From Agromyces cavernae (GTDB taxonomy: Bacteria; Actinomycetota; Actinomycetes; Actinomycetales; Microbacteriaceae), in assembly GCF_021044935.1 (NCBI RefSeq), contig NZ_JAJNMP010000001.1:1116001-1180000 (forward strand): a stretch of DNA of 64,000 nt. Direction: 5' to 3'. This document shows positions 27,553 through 35,077 of the stretch, one piece after another; the stretch's first letter is position 1; each line of letters begins with the position of its first letter. A program made the position numbers and the translations under genes. The notes under the pieces were generated by a model. The model did no database searches, was not told where the DNA came from, and saw nothing but the letters and a program-made list of their open reading frames with translations.

Positions 27553-27975
27553 GTGACCGATCCGAATCTTCCCGACCAGCCCGCAGGCGGCGTTCCGCCC
27601 GTGCCTCCGGCCCCGCCGGCCGGCGCGCCGGCCGCGCCCGCATACAGTGCGCCCGCGGCCCCCGCATACGGCGAGGCCGCTCCCGCCTACGGGCAGGGCG
27701 CTCAGCCCGGCGGCAAGACCAATACCCTCGCGATCGTCTCACTCGTCGCGTCGCTCGTCGGCATCTTCACCGGCATCGGGTTCATCGTGGGCATCGTCTG
27801 CGGCCACATCTCGCTCAGCCAGATCAAGAAGACCGGCGAGCAGGGTCGCGGCATGGCGATCGCCGGCCTGATCATCGGCTACATCGGCATCGTGCTCTCG
27901 ATCATCCTCACGATCGTCTTCGTGGTGATCTTCTTCGCGGCGGTCGCGGCCAACCCGGACCTCTACGTCAACTGA
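27553..27975 (+). CDS. Small DUF4190-like membrane protein (first of three)
   Basis: 140 residues. A Pro/Ala/Tyr-rich cytoplasmic N-terminus (about 1-55, APAYG-type repeats) precedes two hydrophobic segments (about 60-85 and 105-135). IVCGHISLSQIKKTGEQGRGMAIAG between the helices is the DUF4190-type loop. Function unknown. Starts with GTG 27553 behind AAGGGGA. Followed by two genes of the same architecture, suggesting duplication. Confidence 0.75.
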   Translation: MTDPNLPDQPAGGVPPVPPAPPAGAPAAPAYSAPAAPAYGEAAPAYGQGAQPGGKTNTLAIVSLVASLVGIFTGIGFIVGIVCGHISLSQIKKTGEQGRGMAIAGLIIGYIGIVLSIILTIVFVVIFFAAVAANPDLYVN

Positions 27976-28026
27976 GTGCGATTTCCGGCCGAACCCGCAA
28001 GCGACCATTGAGAGGAGCGCCCGCCC

Positions 28027-28827
28027 ATGAGCGATCCGAAGAACCCCGACGCACCGAAGGTTCCCGAGGAGCCCACGATCCCCACCGAGCCTGACGAACC
28101 GGTGGTTCCGCCGGCTCCCGAGGAGCCGACGTTCCCCTCCGAGCCCGAGCCGACGCTCCCAGGCGAGCCGTCGGAGCCCGAGTTCCCGGGAGCCCCGTCC
28201 GCGCCGTCGGTGCCCGACGTGCCGTCGGCGCCCGAGCCGCCCGCGGCACCCGAGCCGCCCGCGGCACCCGAGCCGCCCGCCCCGCCCGCGCCGCCGAGCT
28301 ACGGCGCCGCGACGCCGCCACCGCCCGCTCCGCCGGGCTCCGGGGCGCCCGCGGCGCCTGCGCCACCCGCTCCGCCGGCCTACGGGGCACCTGCAGCACC
28401 GGCAGCCCCGGCGTACGGAGCGCCCGCGGCAGGGGCGCAGACGGGTTACGGCACTCCGTCGGGCTACGGCGCTCCGTCGGCTCCGACCAGCGGTTACGGT
28501 TCGCCCGGCTACGTCGCGCCGGCCTACGGCACGGCACCGAGCAAGCCGACGCCGGTCTACAGCCTCATCTCGCTCATCGCGGGAATCGTGGGCATCGTCG
28601 GTTCGTTCGTCGTGTTCATCCCGTTCGTCGGCGGCTTCATGCAGCTGTTCATCCCCGGCGCGGCCGTGGTGCTCGGCTTCATCGGCAAGCGCAAAGAGTC
28701 CGAAGCGAAGGGCATGTGGCTCACCGGCATCGTGCTCGGCTTCGTCGGCCTCGGCATCGCACTGCTCTCGTTCATCCTGTGGGGGCTCCTGCTCGGGGCG
28801 AGCAACATGGGCAGCACGTCGTTCTGA
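28027..28827 (+). CDS. Proline-rich membrane protein (second of three)
   Basis: 266 residues. Residues 1-170 are Pro/Glu-rich, then Pro/Ala/Gly/Tyr-rich (repeats of PEPPAA and APPAYGAPAA); three hydrophobic stretches follow (about 178-200, 205-222 and 235-262). No enzyme motif. The C-terminal part is related in layout to the neighbours at 27553 and 28845. Such proline-rich N-termini are frequent in actinobacterial envelope proteins and could bind partner proteins. Function unknown. Confidence 0.7.
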   Translation: MSDPKNPDAPKVPEEPTIPTEPDEPVVPPAPEEPTFPSEPEPTLPGEPSEPEFPGAPSAPSVPDVPSAPEPPAAPEPPAAPEPPAPPAPPSYGAATPPPPAPPGSGAPAAPAPPAPPAYGAPAAPAAPAYGAPAAGAQTGYGTPSGYGAPSAPTSGYGSPGYVAPAYGTAPSKPTPVYSLISLIAGIVGIVGSFVVFIPFVGGFMQLFIPGAAVVLGFIGKRKESEAKGMWLTGIVLGFVGLGIALLSFILWGLLLGASNMGSTSF

Positions 28828-28844
28828 ATCCTGGAGCACAACGC

Positions 28845-29339
28845 ATGACCGACCGCGAGCAGGTTCCGCCCCAGGGCGGGGAGCCCGGCCGGGGCGTCGA
28901 GGCGGGCGAGGCCGGGTCATCCGTGCCGCCGGTCGCCGACGCCCCGGCTGAGCCGACGCTCCGCGCGAACCCGGCCGTGCGCGAGTTCGACGTGCCGTTC
29001 GACACCGGGCAACTCGAGCGGATCTCGACCGGTCAGCTGCTCATCGTGCATCGTCCGGGCGGCGATCTGGTCGAAGCCGCCGAAGAGCAGACCCAACGGC
29101 GCGTCTACAGCTGGGTGGCCGCCGTCGCCGGCACCATCGGCGCCGTCGCCTCGCTCTTCGTCGGGTGGATGTTGCCCCTCTCGATCGCCGCGATCGTCTT
29201 CGGCGTGCTGGGCCTTCGTCGCGAAGCGGAGGGCCGCGTGCTCTCGTTCGTCGGCATCGGCACCGGGCTCGCCGGGCTCGTGTTCTCGGCGGTGTGGATC
29301 GGCTACTACGCGATCGTCTTCGGGGCACTGCCGAACTGA
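28845..29339 (+). CDS. Membrane protein with DUF4190-like helices (third of three)
   Basis: 164 residues. A soluble N-terminal half containing FDTGQLERISTGQLLIVHRPGG is followed by three hydrophobic segments (about 90-160) with FGVLGLRREAEGRVLSFVGIGTG as the connecting loop. ATG 28845 after CTGGAGC, 17 bp from the previous stop, so probably one operon. Function unknown; the N-terminal half is different from the two paralogues. Confidence 0.7.
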   Translation: MTDREQVPPQGGEPGRGVEAGEAGSSVPPVADAPAEPTLRANPAVREFDVPFDTGQLERISTGQLLIVHRPGGDLVEAAEEQTQRRVYSWVAAVAGTIGAVASLFVGWMLPLSIAAIVFGVLGLRREAEGRVLSFVGIGTGLAGLVFSAVWIGYYAIVFGALPN

Positions 29340-29347
29340 GCCCGGCC

Positions 29348-29381
29348 GGGTCGCCGCGGCGGTCGGGTCGCCGCGGCCGTC
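29348..29381. repeat. 17-bp tandem repeat between convergent genes
   Basis: GGGTCGCCGCGGCGGTC (29348-29364) is repeated with one change at 29365-29381; two GTTCGGGCTA copies follow. This fills the 67 bp between the membrane protein and the methyltransferase. Confidence 0.6.
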
Positions 29382-29406
29382 GGCGTTCGGGCTAGCGGTG
29401 TTCGGG

Positions 29407-30594
29407 CTACAGGCGTTCGACGAGCAACGCCACATGCCGGCCCTGCTCGCGTGCGAGCACGAGCGTGGCGCGCTCGGCGCCGCGCAGCTTCAGGCGAGTG
29501 CGCAGCGCCGCCGGGTCGACGTCGATGCCGCGCTTCTTGATCTCGAGGGTGCCGATGCCGCGCGCCTGCAGGCCCTGGCGCAGCTGCCGCTCGTCGGCGG
29601 GCATCCGTTCGACGACGCGGAACCCGCGCGCGAACGGCGAGTCGAACGCCGTGTCGGCGGTGAGGTACGCGATGCCCGGGCTCAGCATCCACGCGCCGTT
29701 GGCGCGCGCCAGATCGCCGATGAGGCGCGCGCGGATGATCGCACCGTCGGGCTCGTAGAGGTAGTCTCCGAGCGGGCCGTCGGGAGCGTCTTCGGCATCG
29801 GCGGGCGCGGTCAGCTCGTGTGCTGAGTCGCCGCGGATGACGAGGGCGGCGCGGCCGACTCCCGGCCGGGCCACCTGGCCGAACCACACCCCCAGTTCGA
29901 CGACGTCGCCGTCGACCGAGATCCACTGGGCTTCGGCGCCGGCCGGGATCACGTCTCGGTCGGTCCCCGGGCCGAGCTTCACACCGACGGCCATGCGGTC
30001 GGCGAGCCCGAAGGCGAAGTCGAGGCTGGGGGAGTAGTCGGCGGCGTCGGCGATCCTCGTCGTGGTGCCGCCCGCGGTCGTACGGCGAGCCGGATCGAGC
30101 CAGGCGCCCCCGATTCCGCCGAGTGCGACCTGCTCGGCGCGTTCGTGCAGCACCCGTACCCGCGGGAACGGGGTGAGGTTGTACGCCGCGATCGCGGCGG
30201 TCACCTCGTCGGCTTCGGCAGCGGTCACCTCGAGGTCGATGGCCGCCATCGCGAGGGCGTCGCCGCCGATGCCGCAGCCGAGGTCGGCGACGTGCCCGAT
30301 ATCGGCACGAGCGAAGCGGCCGGCGTGCAGCGCCGCCACCTGAAGTCGCGTCGCCTGCTCGAGCCCGGGTTCGGTGAACAGCATGCGCGAGGCGAACGGG
30401 CCGAACTTGGCCCGGGCGCGGTGCCGCAGCTTCGCCTGGCTGAGCACGGTCGCGACGAGACCGGGCGGATGGCCCTGCTTGCGCAGTTCGGCGACGGTCT
30501 TCACGATGTCGGCCTTCACGTCCCACTCGGGCAGGCCGTCGAGCAGCCGCAGGCCTTCGGGCGAGAGCAGTTCGACGAGCTCGGCGCGATCCAC
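29407..30594 (-). CDS. SAM-dependent methyltransferase with THUMP-like C-terminal domain
   Basis: 395 residues. Class I methyltransferase core in the middle (VADLGCGIGGDALAMAAIDLEVTAAE is the SAM-binding strand and loop; LDPARR and the YSPSLDFAF segment follow) and a C-terminal THUMP-like RNA-binding module (LEIKKRGIDVDPAALR). Probably modifies RNA; the substrate is not known. GTG 30594 is supported by a TAGCGT box ending six bases upstream. Divergent from groES. Confidence 0.85.
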   Translation of the reverse strand: MDRAELVELLSPEGLRLLDGLPEWDVKADIVKTVAELRKQGHPPGLVATVLSQAKLRHRARAKFGPFASRMLFTEPGLEQATRLQVAALHAGRFARADIGHVADLGCGIGGDALAMAAIDLEVTAAEADEVTAAIAAYNLTPFPRVRVLHERAEQVALGGIGGAWLDPARRTTAGGTTTRIADAADYSPSLDFAFGLADRMAVGVKLGPGTDRDVIPAGAEAQWISVDGDVVELGVWFGQVARPGVGRAALVIRGDSAHELTAPADAEDAPDGPLGDYLYEPDGAIIRARLIGDLARANGAWMLSPGIAYLTADTAFDSPFARGFRVVERMPADERQLRQGLQARGIGTLEIKKRGIDVDPAALRTRLKLRGAERATLVLAREQGRHVALLVERL

Positions 30595-30606
30595 CCGGCC
30601 ACGCTA
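30595..30606 (-). promoter_or_regulatory. Leaderless-type -10 box of the THUMP-like methyltransferase
   Basis: On the minus strand TAGCGT (30606-30601) is followed by six bases and the GTG start at 30594. Confidence 0.6.
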
Positions 30607-30621
30607 GCACCCGCCCGCCGG

Positions 30622-30648
30622 CTGGCACTCACGTTGCACGAGTGCCAA
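30622..30648. promoter_or_regulatory. CIRCE operator 1 (HrcA site)
   Basis: CTGGCACTC, nine bases, GAGTGCCAA: a close match to the CIRCE consensus TTAGCACTC-N9-GAGTGCTAA. It overlaps the -35 of groES and is also 28 bases from the divergent methyltransferase start, so HrcA could affect both. Confidence 0.85.
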
Positions 30649-30662
30649 ATCACGAATAGACT
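30634..30662 (+). promoter_or_regulatory. groES promoter
   Basis: TTGCAC (30634-30639), 17-bp spacer, TAGACT (30657-30662). It lies between the two CIRCE elements, so HrcA bound at either would block it. Confidence 0.75.
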
Positions 30663-30666
30663 CGCT

Positions 30667-30693
30667 TTAGCACTCTCGCTCTGAGGCTGCTAA
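30667..30693. promoter_or_regulatory. CIRCE operator 2 (HrcA site)
   Basis: TTAGCACTC, nine bases, GGCTGCTAA: the left arm is perfect, the right arm differs from GAGTGCTAA at two positions. It covers the predicted transcription start of groES. Confidence 0.85.
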
Positions 30694-30741
30694 CCCAAGT
30701 CTTCCTCAAGACAGTTCTCAACTCTAGAAAAGGGGTCAACC

Positions 30742-31038
30742 GTGTCGGTTTCCATCAAGCCGCTCGAGGATCGCATCGTCATCAAGCAGGTCGAGGCCGA
30801 GCAGACCACCGCTTCCGGTCTGGTCATCCCCGACACCGCGAAGGAGAAGCCCCAGGAGGGCGAGGTCGTGGCTGTGGGCCCCGGCCGCATCGATGACAAC
30901 GGCAACCGCGTTCCGCTCGACGTGGCCGTCGGCGACCGCGTCCTGTACTCGAAGTACGGCGGCACCGAGGTCAAGTTCGGCGCCGACGAGTTCCTCGTGC
31001 TCTCCGCGCGCGACGTGCTGGCCGTCGTCGTTCGCTGA
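30742..31038 (+). CDS. groES: Co-chaperonin GroES
   Basis: 98 residues, normal length. Lid of the GroEL chaperonin. [34 protein letters not shown] contains the mobile-loop region and [12 protein letters not shown] is the C-terminal signature. GTG 30742, RBS AAAAGGGG. Controlled by two CIRCE sites. groEL does not follow; a terminator does, so groEL must be elsewhere. Confidence 0.97.
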   Translation: MSVSIKPLEDRIVIKQVEAEQTTASGLVIPDTAKEKPQEGEVVAVGPGRIDDNGNRVPLDVAVGDRVLYSKYGGTEVKFGADEFLVLSARDVLAVVVR

Positions 31039-31051
31039 GCGACTCGATCCG

Positions 31052-31090
31052 ACTCGAAGCCCGGGCACCCGTGAGGGTGCCCGGGCTTCG
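31052..31090 (+). terminator. Terminator after groES
   Basis: Perfect 16-bp stem CGAAGCCCGGGCACCC (31052-31067), loop GTGA, complement to 31087, then TCG. It ends a single-gene groES transcript. Confidence 0.85.
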
Positions 31091-31095
31091 TCGTC

Positions 31096-31125
31096 TCCGG
31101 GTGACGGATGTCGCGGCATCCGTCA
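31096..31125. repeat. Second hairpin after groES
   Basis: GGGTGACGGATG (31096-31107), loop TCGCGG, CATCCGTCACCC (31114-31125), a perfect 12-bp stem. Carries the GGATG...CATCC core seen in other gene-end palindromes. Confidence 0.7.
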
Positions 31126-31205
31126 CCCGCATCGTGCGCCGTGCACGACCGGATGTCGACGATGAACGGCAGCCGGGCGGGCGCCTCGGCGTCGGCGGGC
31201 GGGCG

Positions 31206-31217
31206 TAGTCTGTGCTG
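31206..31217 (+). promoter_or_regulatory. Leaderless-type -10 box of the RarD permease gene
   Basis: TAGTCT (31206-31211) ends six bases before GTG 31218. It favours that GTG over the in-frame GTG at 31212. Confidence 0.55.
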
Positions 31218-32180
31218 GTGTCATCACCCTCCACACCGTCGCCCGCGACCGACGCGCCGGTGAAGCACGTCGGCGGCATCAGCCGGTCGGGCCTCCTCTA
31301 CGCCATCGGCGCCTACGGGCTGTGGGGCATCCTGCCCATCTACTTCATCGCCCTCGCGCCCACCGGGCCGTTCGAGATCGTCGCGTGGCGGGTGCTGTTC
31401 TCGCTCGTGTTCTGCGCCCTGCTCATCGCAGTGACCCGCGCGTGGCGGCCGTTCGGGGCGCTCCTGCGCGACCGTCGGGTCGTGCTCACCATGGGGCTCG
31501 CCGGGCTGCTCATCTTCGTCAACTGGCAGACCTACGTCTACGCGACGCTCAGCGGGCAGGTCGTCGAAGCGGCATTGGGGTACTTCATCAACCCGATCGT
31601 GACGGTGCTGCTCGGGGTCATCGTGCTTCGCGAGCGACTGAACGCGACGCAGTGGGTCGCGGTGGGTATCTCGGTCGTGGCCGTCATCGTGCTTGCCATC
31701 GGCTACGGGCAGCTGCCGTGGATCGCACTCGTGCTGGCGTTCTCGTTCGGCATCTACGGGCTCATCAAGAAGCGCGTCGGCCCGAAGGTCGACGCGGTGT
31801 CGGGGCTCACGCTCGAGACCGCGTGGCTCGCGCCCCTCGCGATCATCCAGCTCGTGTTCGTCGGCATGACCACGGGGCTCACGATCGGCACCGAGGGCGT
31901 CTGGCACACGGTGCTGCTCGTGTCGGCTGGCGCGGTCACCGCGGTGCCGCTGCTCTTGTTCGCCGCGGCGTCGCGCCGGCTTCCTCTCATCTACATGGGG
32001 TTCATCCAGTACTTCGCGCCGTTCATCCAGTTCCTCGTGGGCGTGTTCGTGCTGCAGGAGCCGATGCCGCCCGAGCGGTGGATCGGGTTCGGTCTCGTGT
32101 GGCTCGCGCTCACCGTGCTCACGGTCGACCTGCTGCGCGGCGTGCGGGTGTCACGACGGGTCGTGGCGGAGCCCGTCTGA
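31218..32180 (+). CDS. rarD: RarD-type EamA-family permease
   Basis: 320 residues with ten hydrophobic segments in two EamA halves. LLYAIGAYGLWGILPIYF at the start and FIQYFAPFIQFLVGVFVLQEPM near the C-terminus are RarD hallmarks. The family includes a chloramphenicol-sensitivity protein in E. coli but the natural substrate is not settled. GTG 31218 is chosen from the upstream TAGTCT box. Confidence 0.85.
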   Translation: MSSPSTPSPATDAPVKHVGGISRSGLLYAIGAYGLWGILPIYFIALAPTGPFEIVAWRVLFSLVFCALLIAVTRAWRPFGALLRDRRVVLTMGLAGLLIFVNWQTYVYATLSGQVVEAALGYFINPIVTVLLGVIVLRERLNATQWVAVGISVVAVIVLAIGYGQLPWIALVLAFSFGIYGLIKKRVGPKVDAVSGLTLETAWLAPLAIIQLVFVGMTTGLTIGTEGVWHTVLLVSAGAVTAVPLLLFAAASRRLPLIYMGFIQYFAPFIQFLVGVFVLQEPMPPERWIGFGLVWLALTVLTVDLLRGVRVSRRVVAEPV

Positions 32181-32202
32181 CCGTCGAATGGCGTCTCCGA
32201 TG

Positions 32203-32219
32203 ACCCCCATTCCGGGGGT
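32203..32219 (+). terminator. Possible terminator after rarD
   Basis: ACCCCC (32203-32208) ATTCC GGGGGT (32214-32219), a short 6-bp stem 22 bp after the rarD stop with no T-run. Confidence 0.35.
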
Positions 32220-32354
32220 GGATGCGCCGATGGCCCTGACGCGCGATCCGCGCGTCTCGAGCGGCATTCGCGACGAATCCCTGCGCCGAAGCGGGAGTTG
32301 AATGTCGAGAAGGTAACGATTCCGACGGTGTTACACGGTTGTGACCGCGGCATC

Positions 32355-32383
32355 TTGTTTCCGTCGAATGCCCGGAATACTGT
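32355..32383 (+). promoter_or_regulatory. Promoter of the branched-chain amino acid binding protein gene
   Basis: TTGTTT (32355-32360), 17-bp spacer, TACTGT (32378-32383), giving a leader of about 55 nt to the ATG at 32447. The 266-bp gap is unusually AT-rich for this window around 32300-32440, as expected for a promoter. No regulator site recognised. Confidence 0.65.
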
Positions 32384-32446
32384 CGAACAACGGCGTCACC
32401 ACGGCGCTGAATTGTGTACCAATTTCCTTCAGTCCCAAGGAGCAAC

Positions 32447-33751
32447 ATGAGCGTATTCGCGAAGGCCTCGGCCAAGCGCTCGGCTCGCGCAGCCTGGACG
32501 GGTCTCGCCATCGCCGGCGTCAGCACCCTCCTCCTCACTGCGTGCGCCCAGGGCGGAACGCCGCCGGCCGAGACGGAAACACCGACTGGTGACGCCGGCG
32601 ACGCCCTGCCCATCGCCGAGGGTGAGCGCGATCTCGCGCTCAAGCTCGGTACGATCCTCCCGCAGAGTGGTGCGCTCGCGTTCCTCGGCCCGCCCGAGGA
32701 AGCCGGCGTGCAGCTCGGCGCCGACGACGTGAACGGCGCCGGCTCCGGCCTCGCCGTCGAGGTCGTCTTCCGTGACTCGGGCGACACCACCACCGACATC
32801 GCCACCGTCTCGGTGACCGACCTGCTCTCGCAGGACGTCTCGGCCATCGTGGGCGCGGCCTCGTCGGGCGTTTCGAAGACCGTCATCGACCAGATCGTCG
32901 CTGCGGGCGTCGTGCAGTTCTCGCCGGCGAACACGTCGGCTGACTTCACCGACTACGACGACAACGACCTGTACTGGCGCACGGCACCGTCCGACGTCCT
33001 GCAGGGCGAGGTGCTCGGCAACCTGATCGCCGAAGACGGCAACGCCACGCTCGGCCTCATCGTGCTGAACGACCCCTACGGAACGGGTCTCGCGCAGTTC
33101 ACGCGCGACGCCTTCGAGGCTGCCGGCGGCGAGGTCGTCGCTGAGGCGCTCTTCAACGAGGGCGACTCGAGCTTCGACGCGCAGATCACCGAGGTCACGG
33201 CGGCCAACCCCGACGCGATCGCGCTGATCACGTTCGACCAGGCCAAGGTCATCACCCCGGCACTGGTCGGCACGGGCTACCCCGGCGACAAGGTCTACTT
33301 CGTCGACGGCAACCTCGCCGACTACAGCGCCGACTTCACGCCCGGTCTCATCACCGGTGCGAAGGGCACCCTGCCGGGCCTCGACGTCGGAACCCTCGGT
33401 GACTTCACCGACCGGCTCCTCACCGTCGACCCCGCGCTGACCGACTACAGCTACGCGGCTGAGTCGTACGACGCGGTCACGCTCATCTCGCTCGCGGCCT
33501 ACGCGGCCAACAGCACCGATGGCGCCGAGATCGCCAAGTACCTGCGTCAGGTCTCGGGCGGCAGCGGTGAAGGCGAGAAGGTCACAACCTTCGAAGAAGG
33601 TGTCGCGCTGCTCGAACAGGGCCAGCAGATCGACTACGACGGCCCCTCGGGTCCGGTCACCTTCGACGAGCACGGTGACCCGACCGAAGCCACGATCGGC
33701 ATCTTCCAGTTCAACGAGGACAACACCTACTCGCGCATCGGCGACGGCTGA
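32447..33751 (+). CDS. livJ: Branched-chain amino acid-type ABC transporter binding lipoprotein
   Basis: 434 residues. Signal peptide with lipobox LTAC, acylated cysteine C33, then a type I periplasmic-binding fold (LKLGTILPQSGALAFLGPPEEAGV..., VFRDSGDTT, FSPANTSADFTDYDDN). ATG 32447 with AAGGAG upstream. Presumed to deliver ligand to LivHMGF, encoded on the other strand downstream and converging on it. Ligand could be an amino acid, urea or amide; not decidable from sequence. Confidence 0.87.
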   Translation: MSVFAKASAKRSARAAWTGLAIAGVSTLLLTACAQGGTPPAETETPTGDAGDALPIAEGERDLALKLGTILPQSGALAFLGPPEEAGVQLGADDVNGAGSGLAVEVVFRDSGDTTTDIATVSVTDLLSQDVSAIVGAASSGVSKTVIDQIVAAGVVQFSPANTSADFTDYDDNDLYWRTAPSDVLQGEVLGNLIAEDGNATLGLIVLNDPYGTGLAQFTRDAFEAAGGEVVAEALFNEGDSSFDAQITEVTAANPDAIALITFDQAKVITPALVGTGYPGDKVYFVDGNLADYSADFTPGLITGAKGTLPGLDVGTLGDFTDRLLTVDPALTDYSYAAESYDAVTLISLAAYAANSTDGAEIAKYLRQVSGGSGEGEKVTTFEEGVALLEQGQQIDYDGPSGPVTFDEHGDPTEATIGIFQFNEDNTYSRIGDG

Positions 33752-33766
33752 TCCGCTGAGTGAGTG

Positions 33767-33801
33767 AGCGGGGCCCCGGCTACGGCCGGGGCCCCGCTTT
33801 C
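33767..33801 (+). terminator. Terminator after livJ
   Basis: Perfect 14-bp stem AGCGGGGCCCCGGC (33767-33780), loop TACG, complement 33785-33798, then TTTCG. Sixteen bases after the stop. Confidence 0.85.
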
Positions 33802-33909
33802 GTGTGCCCGCGCGTCGAGACGGTGCGGGCTGCCCCGACCGGGCGCAAGAGGCGGCGATTGCCACCGTGTGGATGTCGCTCCCTGTCTCCCGCATCCCAT
33901 CCATCGAGA

Positions 33910-34136
33910 GTGCACTCCCCGCCCTATGGGAGGGCCGCGAGTGCACGCTCGGTGGGTCTGCGACGCTTCAGCGTGCCTTCTCTGCTCGTCGAACGTGCAC
34001 TCCCCGCCCTATGGGAGGGCGGGGAGTGCACTCTCGGTGGGCTGGGACGCTCCAGCGTGCCTCTGCTCGTCGAACGTGCACTCCCCGCCCCATGAGAGGG
34101 CCGCGAGTGCACTCTCGGCGGGCTGGGACGTCCCGA
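33910..34136. repeat. Three-unit array of palindrome-bearing repeats
   Basis: Units start at 33910, 33995 and 34076 (85 and 81 bp apart; the third is truncated after about 60 bp). Each opens with a 37-bp palindrome: GTGCACTCCCCGCCCT, five-base loop, AGGGCGGGGAGTGCAC (perfect in unit 2 at 33995-34031; two mismatches in units 1 and 3 or nearby). A second small palindrome ACGCT-N2-AGCGT follows in units 1 and 2, then TCTGCTCGTCGAAC. The array lies between the two facing terminators of livJ and livF. Open frames run through it, but they show only repeated Arg/Pro/Cys-rich text and are not credible genes. Nature unknown. Confidence 0.85.
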
Positions 34137-34249
34137 AGCAGCCCGGGAGTCGCCTGGTGCGTCGCGTACGCCGTGCAGCGCGGCAGAGGCTCGGGTACGG
34201 GGGAACGCGCGGTGCGCCGCGCACTGCGCAAACGGAGCGGATACACGAA
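34137..34249. other. Intergenic remainder between repeat array and liv terminator
   Basis: 113 bp of GC-rich sequence with several GTGCGCCGCGC-type stretches. I see no gene, promoter or strong hairpin in it. Confidence 0.5.
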
Positions 34250-34284
34250 AGAGGGGGCGATCCGCCGTAGCGGACCGCCCCCTC
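34250..34284 (-). terminator. Terminator of the livHMGF operon
   Basis: On the minus strand AGAGGGGGCG-TCCGC, loop TACG, GCGGA-CGCCCCCTCT (34284 to 34250), then TTCGTG. Fourteen bases after the livF stop. Confidence 0.85.
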
Positions 34285-34297
34285 TTCGTACTTCGAA

Positions 34298-35077
34298 CTA
34301 CTCCTCGTCCTGCCCGAGCGTGCCGAGGTAGAGGCCGATCACCTTGGGATCGTTCAGGAGCTCGCGGCCGGTGCCGTGGTACGCGTCGCGGCCCTGGTCG
34401 AGCACGTACCCACGGTCGCAGATCTCCAAGCAGCGGCGGGCGTTCTGCTCGACCATGATGGTCGTGACGCCGGCACGGTTGATCTCCTTGACGCGCATGA
34501 AGGCCTCGTCTTGACGAACCGGCGAGAGGCCGGCCGATGGCTCGTCGAGCAGCATCACGTGCGGGCCCATCATCAGCGCGCGCGACATGGCCACCATCTG
34601 GCGTTCACCGCCGGACAGCGAGCCGGCACGCTGCGTGAGCCGCTTGCCGAGTTCGGGGAAGATCTCGGTCACGAACTCGAGACGCTCCTTGAGCCCCTTC
34701 GGCTTCAGGTAGAGCCCCATCTCGAGGTTCTCCTGGATGGTGAGCGAGGGGAACACGTTCTCCGTCTGCGGGACGAAGCCGACACCCTGACCGACGAGCT
34801 TGTTCGCCTTGAGGTTCGTGATCTCCTCGCCGTGGAGGTAGATTCCACCCTCGCGAACCTTGACGAGCCCGAAGATCGACTTCAGGAGTGTCGACTTGCC
34901 GGCGCCGTTCGGGCCGATGATGCCGATGAGCTCACCTTGCGCGGCTTTCAGCGAACACCCGTTGAGGATGTTCACCCCGGGAAGGTACCCGGCGATCACG
35001 TTCCGCACCTCGACGACGAGGTCCTCGGCGGGCGGCTCGGCGACAGCGGCTGCGGCTGTGGGACTACTGTTCGTCAT
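34298..35077 (-). CDS. livF: Branched-chain amino acid ABC transporter ATP-binding protein LivF
   Basis: 259 residues. Walker A GPNGAGKST, signature LSGGERQMVAM, Walker B VMLLDEPSAGLSP. One of two ATPases energising LivH-LivM. ATG 35077 overlaps the livG stop by 14 bases. The N-terminal 20 residues are Ala/Glu-rich and outside the fold. Last gene of the operon. Confidence 0.93.
   Translation of the reverse strand: MTNSSPTAAAAVAEPPAEDLVVEVRNVIAGYLPGVNILNGCSLKAAQGELIGIIGPNGAGKSTLLKSIFGLVKVREGGIYLHGEEITNLKANKLVGQGVGFVPQTENVFPSLTIQENLEMGLYLKPKGLKERLEFVTEIFPELGKRLTQRAGSLSGGERQMVAMSRALMMGPHVMLLDEPSAGLSPVRQDEAFMRVKEINRAGVTTIMVEQNARRCLEICDRGYVLDQGRDAYHGTGRELLNDPKVIGLYLGTLGQDEE

Noticed and set aside
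33910-34136. Possible CRISPR array
   Set aside because: Units are 81-85 bp and similar over their whole length, with no conserved-repeat/variable-spacer pattern and no cas genes nearby.
33804-34331. Open frames with repeated Cys/Arg/Pro motifs through the 33910 repeat array
   Set aside because: All frames on both strands look alike because the DNA is palindromic and repeated; there is no start context and both flanking terminators lie inside or beside them.
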